Source: Williamsia soli
Lineage (GTDB): Bacteria; Actinomycetota; Actinomycetes; Mycobacteriales; Mycobacteriaceae
NCBI RefSeq assembly: GCF_017377795.1
Contig: NZ_JAFRDR010000001.1
Span: 310,001 to 374,000 of the forward strand
DNA: 64,000 bases
Direction: 5' to 3'
Below are positions 8,340 to 16,350 of this stretch, one piece after another (within the stretch, counting starts at the first letter, position 1; each line of letters starts with the position of its first letter). The notes under the pieces are model-generated. The model worked only from the letters and a program-made list of their open reading frames with translations, was not told the DNA's origin and did no database searches. Made by a program: the position numbers and the translations under genes.

Positions 8340-9306
8340 AGGCGGTGGTAGGAGACCCAGGTGAGATCGGCTGAGATGTCGAGACCGCAGGTGCCGCGAC
8401 GTGGGACCACTCTTGGCGAATCGCGGCGACGATCGCGGCGACGACGGGGTCGGCACCAGCTGCTTCGATGTTCCACGCAATGCCTGCTGAGAATTCGAGT
8501 TCGCCGCTTGCCAGTGGGATGACGCTGAACGCGGGATCGGCGAATACACTTGCGGCACCGCCGGTCGCAGGATCGTAGGTGAGCGTGAGTCCGCGGCTGT
8601 GCCGTATGTAACTGGCGAGCATAGCCGGGTCGTTCTCGTCCATCCGGTGGAAGTCGCGGATACCCGCTTCGGCAAGGCGTTGATGAAGCCTGTTCAGGGC
8701 CAACGGTTGTGGAGTCGCCGGTCGCAGGACGACGGCTCGGTCTGCCAGCTCCGCCAATCTGAGTTCGTCGCGTCGCGCGAGTGGATCGTCCGCGCGCATC
8801 GCCACCATGAGTTGGTAGTGGCTGATCACCACGCTGTCGAGCGCAGCGTTGTTCAGTGGCAGGTGAACGAGCGCAGCGGCGAGTTCGCCCTTTTCGAGTG
8901 ATTGCAGCAGATCGACCGAGCGCGCCGAGCGGTACAGCACCGAAGCGGCGGGCAACGCTCCCTCGGTCACCTCGATGAATCGGTCTGCGTCGGCGGGCGG
9001 AGATAGATGCGTTCCACCGATTCGTACGGTCGGGGGAACGTTCTTGAAGGCGTTGGCCGCGATTTTCAGGTCGTCCACAGCGTTCAGGATCTCGCGGACG
9101 CGTACGACGAGGGCCTCGCCGGGCGCGGTCAATTGAACCTCGTGATGTCGACGTACGAACAGGGCGCACCCCAGTTCGCGTTCGAGATCCTTGACCATCC
9201 GACTGACCGGCGACGGTGACAGATGAAGTCGTGCAGCAGCCCTGGCGAAGTGCAGCTCTTCGGCGACTGCGACGAAGCACCGCAATTGGGGGAGATCCAC
9301 GATCAC
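8335..9306 (-). CDS. LysR family transcriptional regulator
   Basis: A LysR-type regulator of about 323 residues. The N-terminal winged HTH reads LPQLRCFVAVAEELHFARAAARLHLSPSPVSRMVKDLE, typical of the family, followed by a ligand-binding domain starting near TVRIGGTHLSPP. The start is uncertain: GTG at 9306 or 9300 fits the usual few residues before the HTH, while a longer open frame reaches 9381. It is transcribed away from the double CoA-transferase gene at 9424, the classical LysR layout, so that operon is its likely target. The shared region holds a TTTGGA/TCCAAA inverted repeat. Confidence 0.9.
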   Translation of the reverse strand: MIVDLPQLRCFVAVAEELHFARAAARLHLSPSPVSRMVKDLERELGCALFVRRHHEVQLTAPGEALVVRVREILNAVDDLKIAANAFKNVPPTVRIGGTHLSPPADADRFIEVTEGALPAASVLYRSARSVDLLQSLEKGELAAALVHLPLNNAALDSVVISHYQLMVAMRADDPLARRDELRLAELADRAVVLRPATPQPLALNRLHQRLAEAGIRDFHRMDENDPAMLASYIRHSRGLTLTYDPATGGAASVFADPAFSVIPLASGELEFSAGIAWNIEAAGADPVVAAIVAAIRQEWSHVAAPAVSTSQPISPGSPTTAS

Positions 9307-9356
9307 AGCATGAAGACGCCCCTGGCGGGCGTCAACAGCAGAGAACAACGATGCGT

Positions 9357-9382
9357 TTTGGAGAAGCTGACCGTGTTCCAAA
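9357..9382. promoter_or_regulatory. Inverted repeat TTTGGA-N14-TCCAAA, candidate LysR site
   Basis: A perfect 6+6 bp inverted repeat lies between the LysR gene (start about 9306) and the divergent CoA-transferase operon (start 9424). LysR proteins generally bind interrupted dyads in exactly this position. Assignment rests on position and symmetry only. Confidence 0.45.
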
Positions 9383-9423
9383 CAGCGATGTTCAACGGGA
9401 GATCCGGCTGCGAAAGTCGTCGC

Positions 9424-12000
9424 ATGACCCCGAGTGAGATGGCCGTAGAGATCGATGCCCTGCCTTTGGCCGCGGTTCGGGTCATCGACCTCACGGATGG
9501 GTGCGGAGAGACCGCAGCACGACTCCTCGCAGACCTGGGCGCAGATGTCGTACGGGTCGAGCCCGTCAGTGGTGCGCGTTCACGGACCCAAGAACCCCTG
9601 TGGGGACGGACGAGCATCTACTACGAGACGCATAATCTCAACAAACGTGGGGTTGCACTCGACTTCGACCGGCCGTCGGGAAAGGCCCACTTCCTGCAGC
9701 TCCTGCAGAGTGCACACATTCTCATCGAGGGCCTCGGCGCCTCCCGGCTCTCCGAGTCGGATATCGCGCCGGCGTCTCTACGTGAGCGCTTTCCTAGCTT
9801 GGTGATCATCTCGATCAGTGACTTCGGAAACAGTGGACCGTACCGGACCTGGGTCGGCACCGAGGCTGTGCACTCGGCTCTGAGCAGCATCCTGTCGCGA
9901 TCCGGACTTCCTGGTCGTCGGCCACTGCTGCCTCCGGGCGCGATGGCAACGGAGTCGGCTGCGCTGACAGCCGCGTGGGCAGCGATTCTTGCGTACTACA
10001 ACCGCCTCGAGTCGGGTGCGGGAGACAGCGTCGATGTGTCTGTTCTCGAAAGTGCCGTCCAGGTCATCGATCCCGGATCCGGGATGGCCGGATCAGCGGC
10101 AGGAGGAGCGTCGGCCGTGGACACCCCGCGCGGCCGCCCCGATGTCAAGCACCGCTATCCGATCTTCGCGTGTGCAGACGGCTACGTGCGGTTGTGCATC
10201 CTGAGCCCGCGCCAGTGGCGGGGTGTTGTTGCCTGGCTGGGTAGGCCGACGTCCTTGTCCGACCCTGCGCTCGAGCGTCTGGAAGCGCGCTATACGCAAG
10301 CGGCACAGATTGATTCGATCCTCTCGGAGTTCATTGCGACGAAGACTCGTGACGAGGTGGTCGCCGGTGGCGAGCAGTTCGGCGTCCCCTGCGCAGCGGT
10401 TCTCGATGTCGGCGACGTGTTTGTGGCAGAGCACTTCCGCTCGCGGTCCACCTTCGTCGCGGTAGAAACGGCGGAGGGCTTGCTGCGTGTTCCGAATGGT
10501 CTGATCGAGATGGACGGTCTGCGGATGGGTGTTCGCACCCGGGCGCCCCGGCACGGCGAGCACAACTCCGAGGTCCTCACGGACTGGCGCGACGCGATGC
10601 CTGATGAGACCGAAATACCGGTTCCGGCAACGCCGCGACGTCCACTCGAAGGGATCCGCGTACTCGACCTCGGGGTGATCGTCGCAGGCGGCGAAGCCAG
10701 CCGACTTCTGGCCGACATGGGCGCCGAGGTCATCAAGATCGAGAGTTCTCGATTTCCCGACGGGAGCCGACAATCCATGGTCGGCGATCTTGTGAGCCCG
10801 GTGGTGGCTCGCGGTCACCGAAACAAGCAGAGCATCGGCATCGATCTGCGGTCCAGAGCCGGTCTGGAATTGATGAGGAAACTGGTGGCGACCGCCGATG
10901 TCATCCTGTCCAACTTCAAGCCCGGCACGATGGACAAATTGGGACTGTCTTATGCGGAACTCTCGCAGATCAACCCGCGGATCGTCGTGGTCCAGTCCAG
11001 CGCTTTCGGGTGCGTCGGCCCGTGGAGTCGCCGTCTCGGATACGGCCCACTCGTGCGGGCCGGAACGGGACTGACCGCCATGTGGCGATACCCCGGTGAA
11101 GTCGCCGGTTTCTCAGACATGGCAACCACCTACCCCGACCATGCTTCTGCCCGAATCGCAGCGCTCGGTGCCGTGTCTCTGCTGATCAGACGAAGGCGCA
11201 CCGGCCGAGGCGGGAGGGTCGAGATCTCGCAGGCAGAGGTGATCCTGGCGCAGTTCGCCGATATTCTGGCCCTGGAGGCCCTTATTCCAGGTAGTACGGA
11301 ACCTCATCGGGACGGGCGGATACCGGACGCGCCACGCGGGGTCTACCCCGCGTCGGGGGATGACGAATGGCTCGTCATAGACATTCGCGATTCGTCTGAC
11401 TGGAGGAGACTGGCGGACCGGATCGGGCAACCGGCACTCGCCGTCGACCCGCGATTCGAGACCGCCGAACGCAGGGTCGCCCATCGCGAACTGCTCGACG
11501 GGATCATCACCCGATGGACGACATCACGATCGCCCCGAGAAGCGGTGGCAGCGCTGCAGCGGATCGGGGTCCCCGCCGGCATGATGCTGCGAGTCGCAGA
11601 TCTACTCGAGGACGAGCACCTGCGCGATCGGGGCGCATTCACGGTGGCAGTACATCCGTTGGTCGATCACCCCTTACCGAGTGAGAACACCCCTGGACAC
11701 TTCACCGGCGTGCCCGACGTCGAGCTGCGCCCGGCACCTCTACTCGGTCAGCAGACCCGCGCGATCGCCGGCCGATTGCTCGATCTGACACCTGAACAAG
11801 TCGACGAACTCCTCGGCTCGGGAGTCCTCGAAGAAAACCTTCCGCCGGCTTCGCCGGTCGGCGCCGAGTTCGAATCCCATGGACAGGAGAAGACGTATGA
11901 CCACCAGCAACGAGTACACGCCGAACGAAGGGTACCCACCTGCGCCGCTACTGAAGGAACGCCGTGGACACGTCCTCGTACTGACGATCAATCGGCCTGA
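9424..12000 (+). CDS. Double-domain CaiB/BaiF family III CoA-transferase
   Basis: About 858 residues made of two tandem class III CoA-transferase domains. The first opens with AVRVIDLTDGCGETAARLLADLGADVVRVEP and the second, near residue 410, with GIRVLDLGVIVAGGEASRLLADMGAEVIKIE. The second domain keeps a likely catalytic Asp in TTYPDHAS (about residue 572); in the first the equivalent stretch reads GAMATESA with no obvious Asp, so it may be structural. Starts at 9424 or 9439 are both possible. The frame runs about 50 residues past the normal family end and overlaps the next gene by 104 bp. It probably activates the pathway's carboxylic acid by CoA transfer. Confidence 0.9.
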   Translation: MTPSEMAVEIDALPLAAVRVIDLTDGCGETAARLLADLGADVVRVEPVSGARSRTQEPLWGRTSIYYETHNLNKRGVALDFDRPSGKAHFLQLLQSAHILIEGLGASRLSESDIAPASLRERFPSLVIISISDFGNSGPYRTWVGTEAVHSALSSILSRSGLPGRRPLLPPGAMATESAALTAAWAAILAYYNRLESGAGDSVDVSVLESAVQVIDPGSGMAGSAAGGASAVDTPRGRPDVKHRYPIFACADGYVRLCILSPRQWRGVVAWLGRPTSLSDPALERLEARYTQAAQIDSILSEFIATKTRDEVVAGGEQFGVPCAAVLDVGDVFVAEHFRSRSTFVAVETAEGLLRVPNGLIEMDGLRMGVRTRAPRHGEHNSEVLTDWRDAMPDETEIPVPATPRRPLEGIRVLDLGVIVAGGEASRLLADMGAEVIKIESSRFPDGSRQSMVGDLVSPVVARGHRNKQSIGIDLRSRAGLELMRKLVATADVILSNFKPGTMDKLGLSYAELSQINPRIVVVQSSAFGCVGPWSRRLGYGPLVRAGTGLTAMWRYPGEVAGFSDMATTYPDHASARIAALGAVSLLIRRRRTGRGGRVEISQAEVILAQFADILALEALIPGSTEPHRDGRIPDAPRGVYPASGDDEWLVIDIRDSSDWRRLADRIGQPALAVDPRFETAERRVAHRELLDGIITRWTTSRSPREAVAALQRIGVPAGMMLRVADLLEDEHLRDRGAFTVAVHPLVDHPLPSENTPGHFTGVPDVELRPAPLLGQQTRAIAGRLLDLTPEQVDELLGSGVLEENLPPASPVGAEFESHGQEKTYDHQQRVHAERRVPTCAATEGTPWTRPRTDDQSA

Positions 12001-12715
12001 CGCACGCAACGCCATCAACAAGACCGTTGCGGACCAGCTGGGACGGGCCTTGGCCGACGCGGACCGTGACCGTGACACGCGTGCGATCATCGTGACCGGG
12101 GCCGGCGGAAAGGCCTTCTGCGCAGGCGCCGATCTCAAGGCGCTCGCCCGGGGCGAGGGAATCGGCTCCGACGGACCGTGGGGATTCGCCGGCTACGTCC
12201 GTCACGCCGTCTCAGTGCCCACGATTGCTGCGGTCAACGGGTTCGCCTTGGGCGGCGGAACCGAAATAGCCTTGGCCAGCGACCTCGTGATCGCCTCCAC
12301 AACAGCGACTTTCGGTCTTCCCGAGGTGAAGCGCGGGGTCATCGCCGGTGCTGGGGGTGCTTTTCGCCTGGCGGCGCAGATCCCACCGAAGGTCGCTCTC
12401 GAGCTGGCATTGACGGGCGAACCCATCACGGCAGGACGTGCTCTCGAGCTGGGTCTGGTCAATCGGGTGGTGGACCCCGAGGAATTGCTCGATACCGCAC
12501 TGGAGCTGGCCCATCGAATCAGTTCGAACGCTCCACTTGCAGTCCAGGCAACAAAACGAATCGCCAGGGCGATCGGCGACGGCTCGTACGAGGCAGAAGC
12601 GCAATCGTGGAAACGGACCAAAGAGGAAGCGGGCGGGGTCATGAAGAGCTTGGACTCTGCTGAGGGGGTACGTGCCTTTGCCGAGAAGAGAACTCCGACG
12701 TGGAGAGGTGAGTAA
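11897..12715 (+). CDS. Enoyl-CoA hydratase/isomerase family protein
   Basis: A 272-residue crotonase-fold protein with INRPDARNAIN, the oxyanion-hole segment GKAFCAGADLKAL and the second segment NGFALGGGTEIALASDLVIA, followed by GLPEVKRGVIAGAGG. The ATG at 11897 has AGGAG 7 nt upstream. The start lies inside the last 104 bp of the preceding CoA-transferase frame. It is probably the second enzyme of the LysR-flanked operon, hydrating an enoyl-CoA. Confidence 0.93.
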   Translation: MTTSNEYTPNEGYPPAPLLKERRGHVLVLTINRPDARNAINKTVADQLGRALADADRDRDTRAIIVTGAGGKAFCAGADLKALARGEGIGSDGPWGFAGYVRHAVSVPTIAAVNGFALGGGTEIALASDLVIASTTATFGLPEVKRGVIAGAGGAFRLAAQIPPKVALELALTGEPITAGRALELGLVNRVVDPEELLDTALELAHRISSNAPLAVQATKRIARAIGDGSYEAEAQSWKRTKEEAGGVMKSLDSAEGVRAFAEKRTPTWRGE

Positions 12716-12781
12716 GGAGCGTTTCTGCCGGATCTTGAACCGAGTATTCCGAATCCACCGTGTTTGAAGGGACTTTCAACG

Positions 12782-13819
12782 ATGAAAACCAGATACAACA
12801 TTGCTGTCGCAGCCGCCGCTGTCATCGCGTCGTTCAGTCTGATCGCTTGCGGGACCGGCACAAACTCCGCCGGGCCCACCGAAGGAAGCTGGGACGACGT
12901 CGTCGCCGCGGCGAACGAAGAGGGCAGCGTTCTGCTCTATTCGAGTCAGAAGCCCGCCAACCTAGAGGCGTTGAAGGTTGCATTCGAGGCGAGGTATCCC
13001 CAGATAAGTATGGAGTTCGTACGCGGCACCGACGCTGACATCAACCCTCGCGTGGAAACCGAGAATCGAATCAACAAGGGAACGGCGGATCTCCACATGG
13101 TGACCGATGCCGCCTGGATCGAGAACGTTGCGGAATCCGGCAAGTACTCGACGGAATTGGTAGGGCCGGCCTTCGCCGAACCCGCCTACGAGCCCGCGAA
13201 GAGTCTGATCAACAACCGGTTCTTCCTCACCAGCGCGGCGGTTTTCGCGCTCGGCTGGAACACGGCGAGCGTTCCGGGAGGACTCGAGGATCCCAGGGAC
13301 ATCCTCAATCCGGACTACACAGGAAAGATCGGAATCGTGAACCCTGCTGGGATCGCCTCATATGTTGATCTCTATCGCTATTACGCAGACACATTCGGCG
13401 CCGACTACTGGGAAAAGCTGGCAGCGCTCGAGCCACGCGTCTTCCCCAGTGCCATCGCAGTGGGTCAAGCCCTGGCATCGGGCGAGGTGGTCGTGGCGCC
13501 GGCGGTGCAGCCATTGGTGTCTGAGGTTGCGGCAGGGGCACCGGTCGACTGGGCGCTTCCTGAAAATCCCTGGGGAGCACCGTGGTTCAGTCACGTTCTG
13601 AGCGCCGCACCGCATCCCAATGCGGCGCAGGTCCTTGCCGACTTCATGGTCACCAAAGAAGGGCAGACGGCGCTGAACAGTGGATACGCTGCGGCACTTC
13701 CCGACATCACCGGCGCAGTTGCGCGTGCGCAGGACATCGAGTCACCCGACACGGCCGATCTGACCCCCGCGAAGATCGAGGAGTACTCCCAACAATGGGA
13801 AAAATTGTTCCTGTCCTGA
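12782..13819 (+). CDS. ABC transporter substrate-binding lipoprotein (Fe/polyamine-type fold), orphan
   Basis: A 345-residue secreted solute-binding protein. A signal peptide ends in the lipobox LIAC (Cys23). The mature part begins with WDDVVAAANEEGSVLLYSSQKPANLEALKVAF, the start pattern of AfuA/FbpA/PotD-like proteins, and later has LGWNTASVP and PDYTGKIGIVNP. The ATG is preceded by AAGGGA. No permease or ATPase gene accompanies it, and it is embedded between an enoyl-CoA hydratase and a thiolase-like gene. It may therefore bind the organic substrate of the pathway rather than iron, using a transporter encoded elsewhere. Confidence 0.88.
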   Translation: MKTRYNIAVAAAAVIASFSLIACGTGTNSAGPTEGSWDDVVAAANEEGSVLLYSSQKPANLEALKVAFEARYPQISMEFVRGTDADINPRVETENRINKGTADLHMVTDAAWIENVAESGKYSTELVGPAFAEPAYEPAKSLINNRFFLTSAAVFALGWNTASVPGGLEDPRDILNPDYTGKIGIVNPAGIASYVDLYRYYADTFGADYWEKLAALEPRVFPSAIAVGQALASGEVVVAPAVQPLVSEVAAGAPVDWALPENPWGAPWFSHVLSAAPHPNAAQVLADFMVTKEGQTALNSGYAAALPDITGAVARAQDIESPDTADLTPAKIEEYSQQWEKLFLS

Positions 13820-13856
13820 GGCTGACGACCCCGGATTCCGAAAAGGAGGCGCCCCG

Positions 13857-15434
13857 GTGCGACAACTAGACCCCCAGACCCCGGTCCTCGTAGGCGTAGG
13901 GCAAGCGTCCGACTTCCTCGACCGGCCCGACTACCGGCAGCTCAGTGCCGTAGAGCTCGCGGCGAGCGCTGCCAGGGCAGCGATCTCGGACTGCGGCGTA
14001 GCCCCCCGGGTCATTGCCGGTCAGATCGACACCGTCGTCGGTATACGGCAGTTCGAGAACTCGACGCCCGTGGCGATCGCACCGTTGGGTCGATCGGACA
14101 ACTATCCCAGGTCGGTTGCGGACCGAATCGGCGCGGATCCACGGCGCGCGATCTTGGGGGTCAGCGGGGGCCAGGCTCCCCAGCAGCTGGTCACCGAGAT
14201 GGCCGGCGCGATCGCACGGTCGGCTTCTGGGGTGACCTTGATCTTCGGGGCCGAAGCAATCTCCACGGTCCGCCATCTCGCCACGGCCGAGGGGCGGCCT
14301 GATTTCACCGAGCGACGCGGAGGTCAGCTCGAGGACCGCGGATACGGACTGCAAGGCCTGGTCGCGGAGACCGAAACGGTCCACAGAATCGTCGGCGCAC
14401 CTTCTCGATACGCGCTGTTCGAGAATGCTCGTCGCGCTCGGGTCAAACAGACGCGCTCTGAGTACGCACTGTCGATGGGGCAACTGCTCGAACCGTTCAC
14501 TGCCGTTGCCGCCGGAAATGTGCATGCCGCGGCTCCGATCGAACGGACCGCCGTGGAGTTGGCCACGGTCACCGAGCGCAATCGTATGATTGCAGACCCG
14601 TATCCACGGTTCATGGTGTCGCGAGATCAGGTGAATCAAGGAGCGGCAGTTCTACTCATGTCGATCGGTGCCGCCCAGGAACTCGGTGTCCCGGAATCGA
14701 AATGGATCTTCTTGCACGGGCACTGCGATCTCCGCGAGAAAGAACTCCTGGCGCGGCCGGACCTGAGTACCAGCCCGGCTGCGATCGCCGCCGCGGCACA
14801 CGCCCTGCGCGTCGCTGACGTCGAGGCCGATCATCTCTCGTTCATCGACCTCTACAGTTGCTTCCCGATCGCTGTGTCCAATGTCTGCGATGGTCTCGGT
14901 CTCAGCCCAGCCGATCCGAGGCGGTTGAGTGTCAGCGGTGGCCTTCCGTTTTTCGGCGGTGCCGGCAACAACTACTCGATGCACGCAATCGCGGAAACAG
15001 TCGTTCGTCTGCGCTCGGCGCCGGGGTCGTTCGGCTTGGTCGGCGCGAACGGCGGCTACCTCAGCAAGTATTCGGTGGGCGTCTACTCGACCAGACCGGT
15101 CAGGTGGCGAGACAGTGAGAGCGGTGATGTCCAGGCGAACCTCGACGCGGCTCCGAGTGTGCTGTCGACCGAGATGGCCGATGGCTGGGCCGTCGTGGAG
15201 AGCTATACCACCACGTACGGCCCGGCCGGTCGGACCGGCATCGTTGTCGGCAGGCTCGAAGACGGCAGACGCTTTCTCGCCAACTCGATTGACGGCGATG
15301 TCGAGATGCAGAACCTGCTCGCCGACGAGCAACCCGTAGGAGAGTCGGTCTTCGTGCGCTCCGGGCGTGCCGGTCGCAACCTGGTCGCGGCGAACGAGGA
15401 GGCAATGGTCGAGCTGGCCGAACAATTGCCGTGA
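13857..15434 (+). CDS. Thiolase-like protein type 1 (TLP1-like)
   Basis: A 525-residue thiolase-fold protein. It begins QTPVLVGVGQASD, has LGVSGGQAPQQLVTEMAGAI at the place where thiolases carry the nucleophilic Cys (none is present here), and SGGLPFFGGAGNNYSMHAIAE in the second half. After about residue 410 there is an extra domain (GWAVVESYTTTYGPAGRTG, RRFLAN), matching the additional C-terminal domain of mycobacterial TLP1. Classical thiolysis is therefore unlikely; CoA-ester binding or another C-C reaction is possible. The GTG start has AAGGAGG upstream, and the gene follows the lipoprotein by 37 bp. Confidence 0.85.
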   Translation: MRQLDPQTPVLVGVGQASDFLDRPDYRQLSAVELAASAARAAISDCGVAPRVIAGQIDTVVGIRQFENSTPVAIAPLGRSDNYPRSVADRIGADPRRAILGVSGGQAPQQLVTEMAGAIARSASGVTLIFGAEAISTVRHLATAEGRPDFTERRGGQLEDRGYGLQGLVAETETVHRIVGAPSRYALFENARRARVKQTRSEYALSMGQLLEPFTAVAAGNVHAAAPIERTAVELATVTERNRMIADPYPRFMVSRDQVNQGAAVLLMSIGAAQELGVPESKWIFLHGHCDLREKELLARPDLSTSPAAIAAAAHALRVADVEADHLSFIDLYSCFPIAVSNVCDGLGLSPADPRRLSVSGGLPFFGGAGNNYSMHAIAETVVRLRSAPGSFGLVGANGGYLSKYSVGVYSTRPVRWRDSESGDVQANLDAAPSVLSTEMADGWAVVESYTTTYGPAGRTGIVVGRLEDGRRFLANSIDGDVEMQNLLADEQPVGESVFVRSGRAGRNLVAANEEAMVELAEQLP

Positions 15435-15553
15435 GCCCCGATGCGGTGCAAGAGGGTCGGGCGGGTCGCGGCGCGGGCCGGATGGTCAGAAGCTGAAGTC
15501 ACGGTCGGTTTCCGCATCAATTAGCGCCGAGGTCTCGACAACGACGGTTTTAC

Positions 15554-15566
15554 TGAACTAAGTTCA
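15554..15566 (+). promoter_or_regulatory. Palindromic operator TGAACTAAGTTCA over a -10 box, copy A
   Basis: A perfect 13-bp palindrome. It overlaps the -10-like hexamer TAAGTT (15559-15564), which ends 6 nt before the ATG of the NTF2-like gene at 15571; TCGACA at 15535-15540 is a plausible -35 box with 18-bp spacing. There is no ribosome-binding site, so the transcript is probably leaderless. A protein bound here would block the promoter. It belongs to the 34-nt repeat also found at 8306-8339. Confidence 0.75.
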
Positions 15567-15570
15567 TTTC

Positions 15571-15954
15571 ATGGGAACCGTGATCGAGGAGTACTACGCG
15601 ACGCTGGACAGTGGACGTCTCGAGGATGCGGTGGGCCTGCTCGCCGAAGACGTCCAGTTCACGATGGTGTTGCCGACCGGCATCAACCGGGACGGCGGGC
15701 GGATGAGCATGCTGGGTTATCTGCGCGCCCGACCGGATGTCGATAGGAAGCACGTGTTGTTGCGGGTGGCCGCCGACGGCGACCTACTGTTCGCGCACGG
15801 GGCCGTGACCGAAAAAGGCGCCGTCACAACCGGATACTTCGTGGGCGTGATGCACGTGAACGATGACGGTCTGGTCGATCGCTACCAGGTGTCGTTCGAC
15901 CCCGAATTCTCACTTCTGCCTCAAGGTTTCACCCCTGAAGGAGCGTCAGTATGA
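15571..15954 (+). CDS. NTF2-like (SnoaL/ketosteroid-isomerase fold) protein 1
   Basis: A 127-residue protein of the cone-shaped NTF2/SnoaL superfamily, recognisable by VIEEYYATLDSGRLEDAVGLLAEDVQF at the N-terminus and the late beta-strands GDLLFAHGAVTEKG and DGLVDRYQVSFDP. Members are small isomerases, hydratases, cyclases or binding proteins; the sequence does not say which. The gene is probably leaderless and its stop overlaps the start of a second NTF2-like gene (ATGA), so the two may form a heteromer. Confidence 0.88.
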   Translation: MGTVIEEYYATLDSGRLEDAVGLLAEDVQFTMVLPTGINRDGGRMSMLGYLRARPDVDRKHVLLRVAADGDLLFAHGAVTEKGAVTTGYFVGVMHVNDDGLVDRYQVSFDPEFSLLPQGFTPEGASV

Positions 15955-16325
15955 CAACGGCAGTCTCGACTCCTGTGCTTGCGCAGTGGTTCGCGTACAT
16001 GGATTCCGACGATCCCGACCGCGTGCTGACCATGATCTCCGACGATTTCGTGATGTCGGTGCTGTTTTCGAAGGGCGGCGGGGAATCGGCCGAGTTCGTC
16101 GGTGATCGAGAGGGTTTGGTGGGCTACCTGGCGCAGCGGGAGAAAAGCACCCTGGTCCATCACATCGACAACGGGGCGGTGGTGGACGGTGTGGAGGTGG
16201 TTCTCGGTCGCACCACCCGGGCCGGCGCCTTCGAGGCCACATTCAACGCCAGTGCGCAGGTGAATGCGGACGGCAAGGTGCGCAGGGTGCTCATGGCTCG
16301 GACCACCGAGGTCGCATTCGACTGA
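15951..16325 (+). CDS. NTF2-like (SnoaL-fold) protein 2
   Basis: A 124-residue NTF2-like protein (VLAQWFAYMDSDDPDRVLTMISDDFVMSVLF at the start, GAFEATFNASAQVNADGKVRRVLMARTTEVAFD at the end). It is translationally coupled to the preceding NTF2-like gene by a 4-bp overlap, and GAAGGAG lies before the ATG. Function is unknown; the tandem arrangement under one operator suggests a shared or heteromeric role. Confidence 0.87.
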   Translation: MTTAVSTPVLAQWFAYMDSDDPDRVLTMISDDFVMSVLFSKGGGESAEFVGDREGLVGYLAQREKSTLVHHIDNGAVVDGVEVVLGRTTRAGAFEATFNASAQVNADGKVRRVLMARTTEVAFD

Positions 16326-16350
16326 GCTGCGTACCTCGCAGCCGATGACG

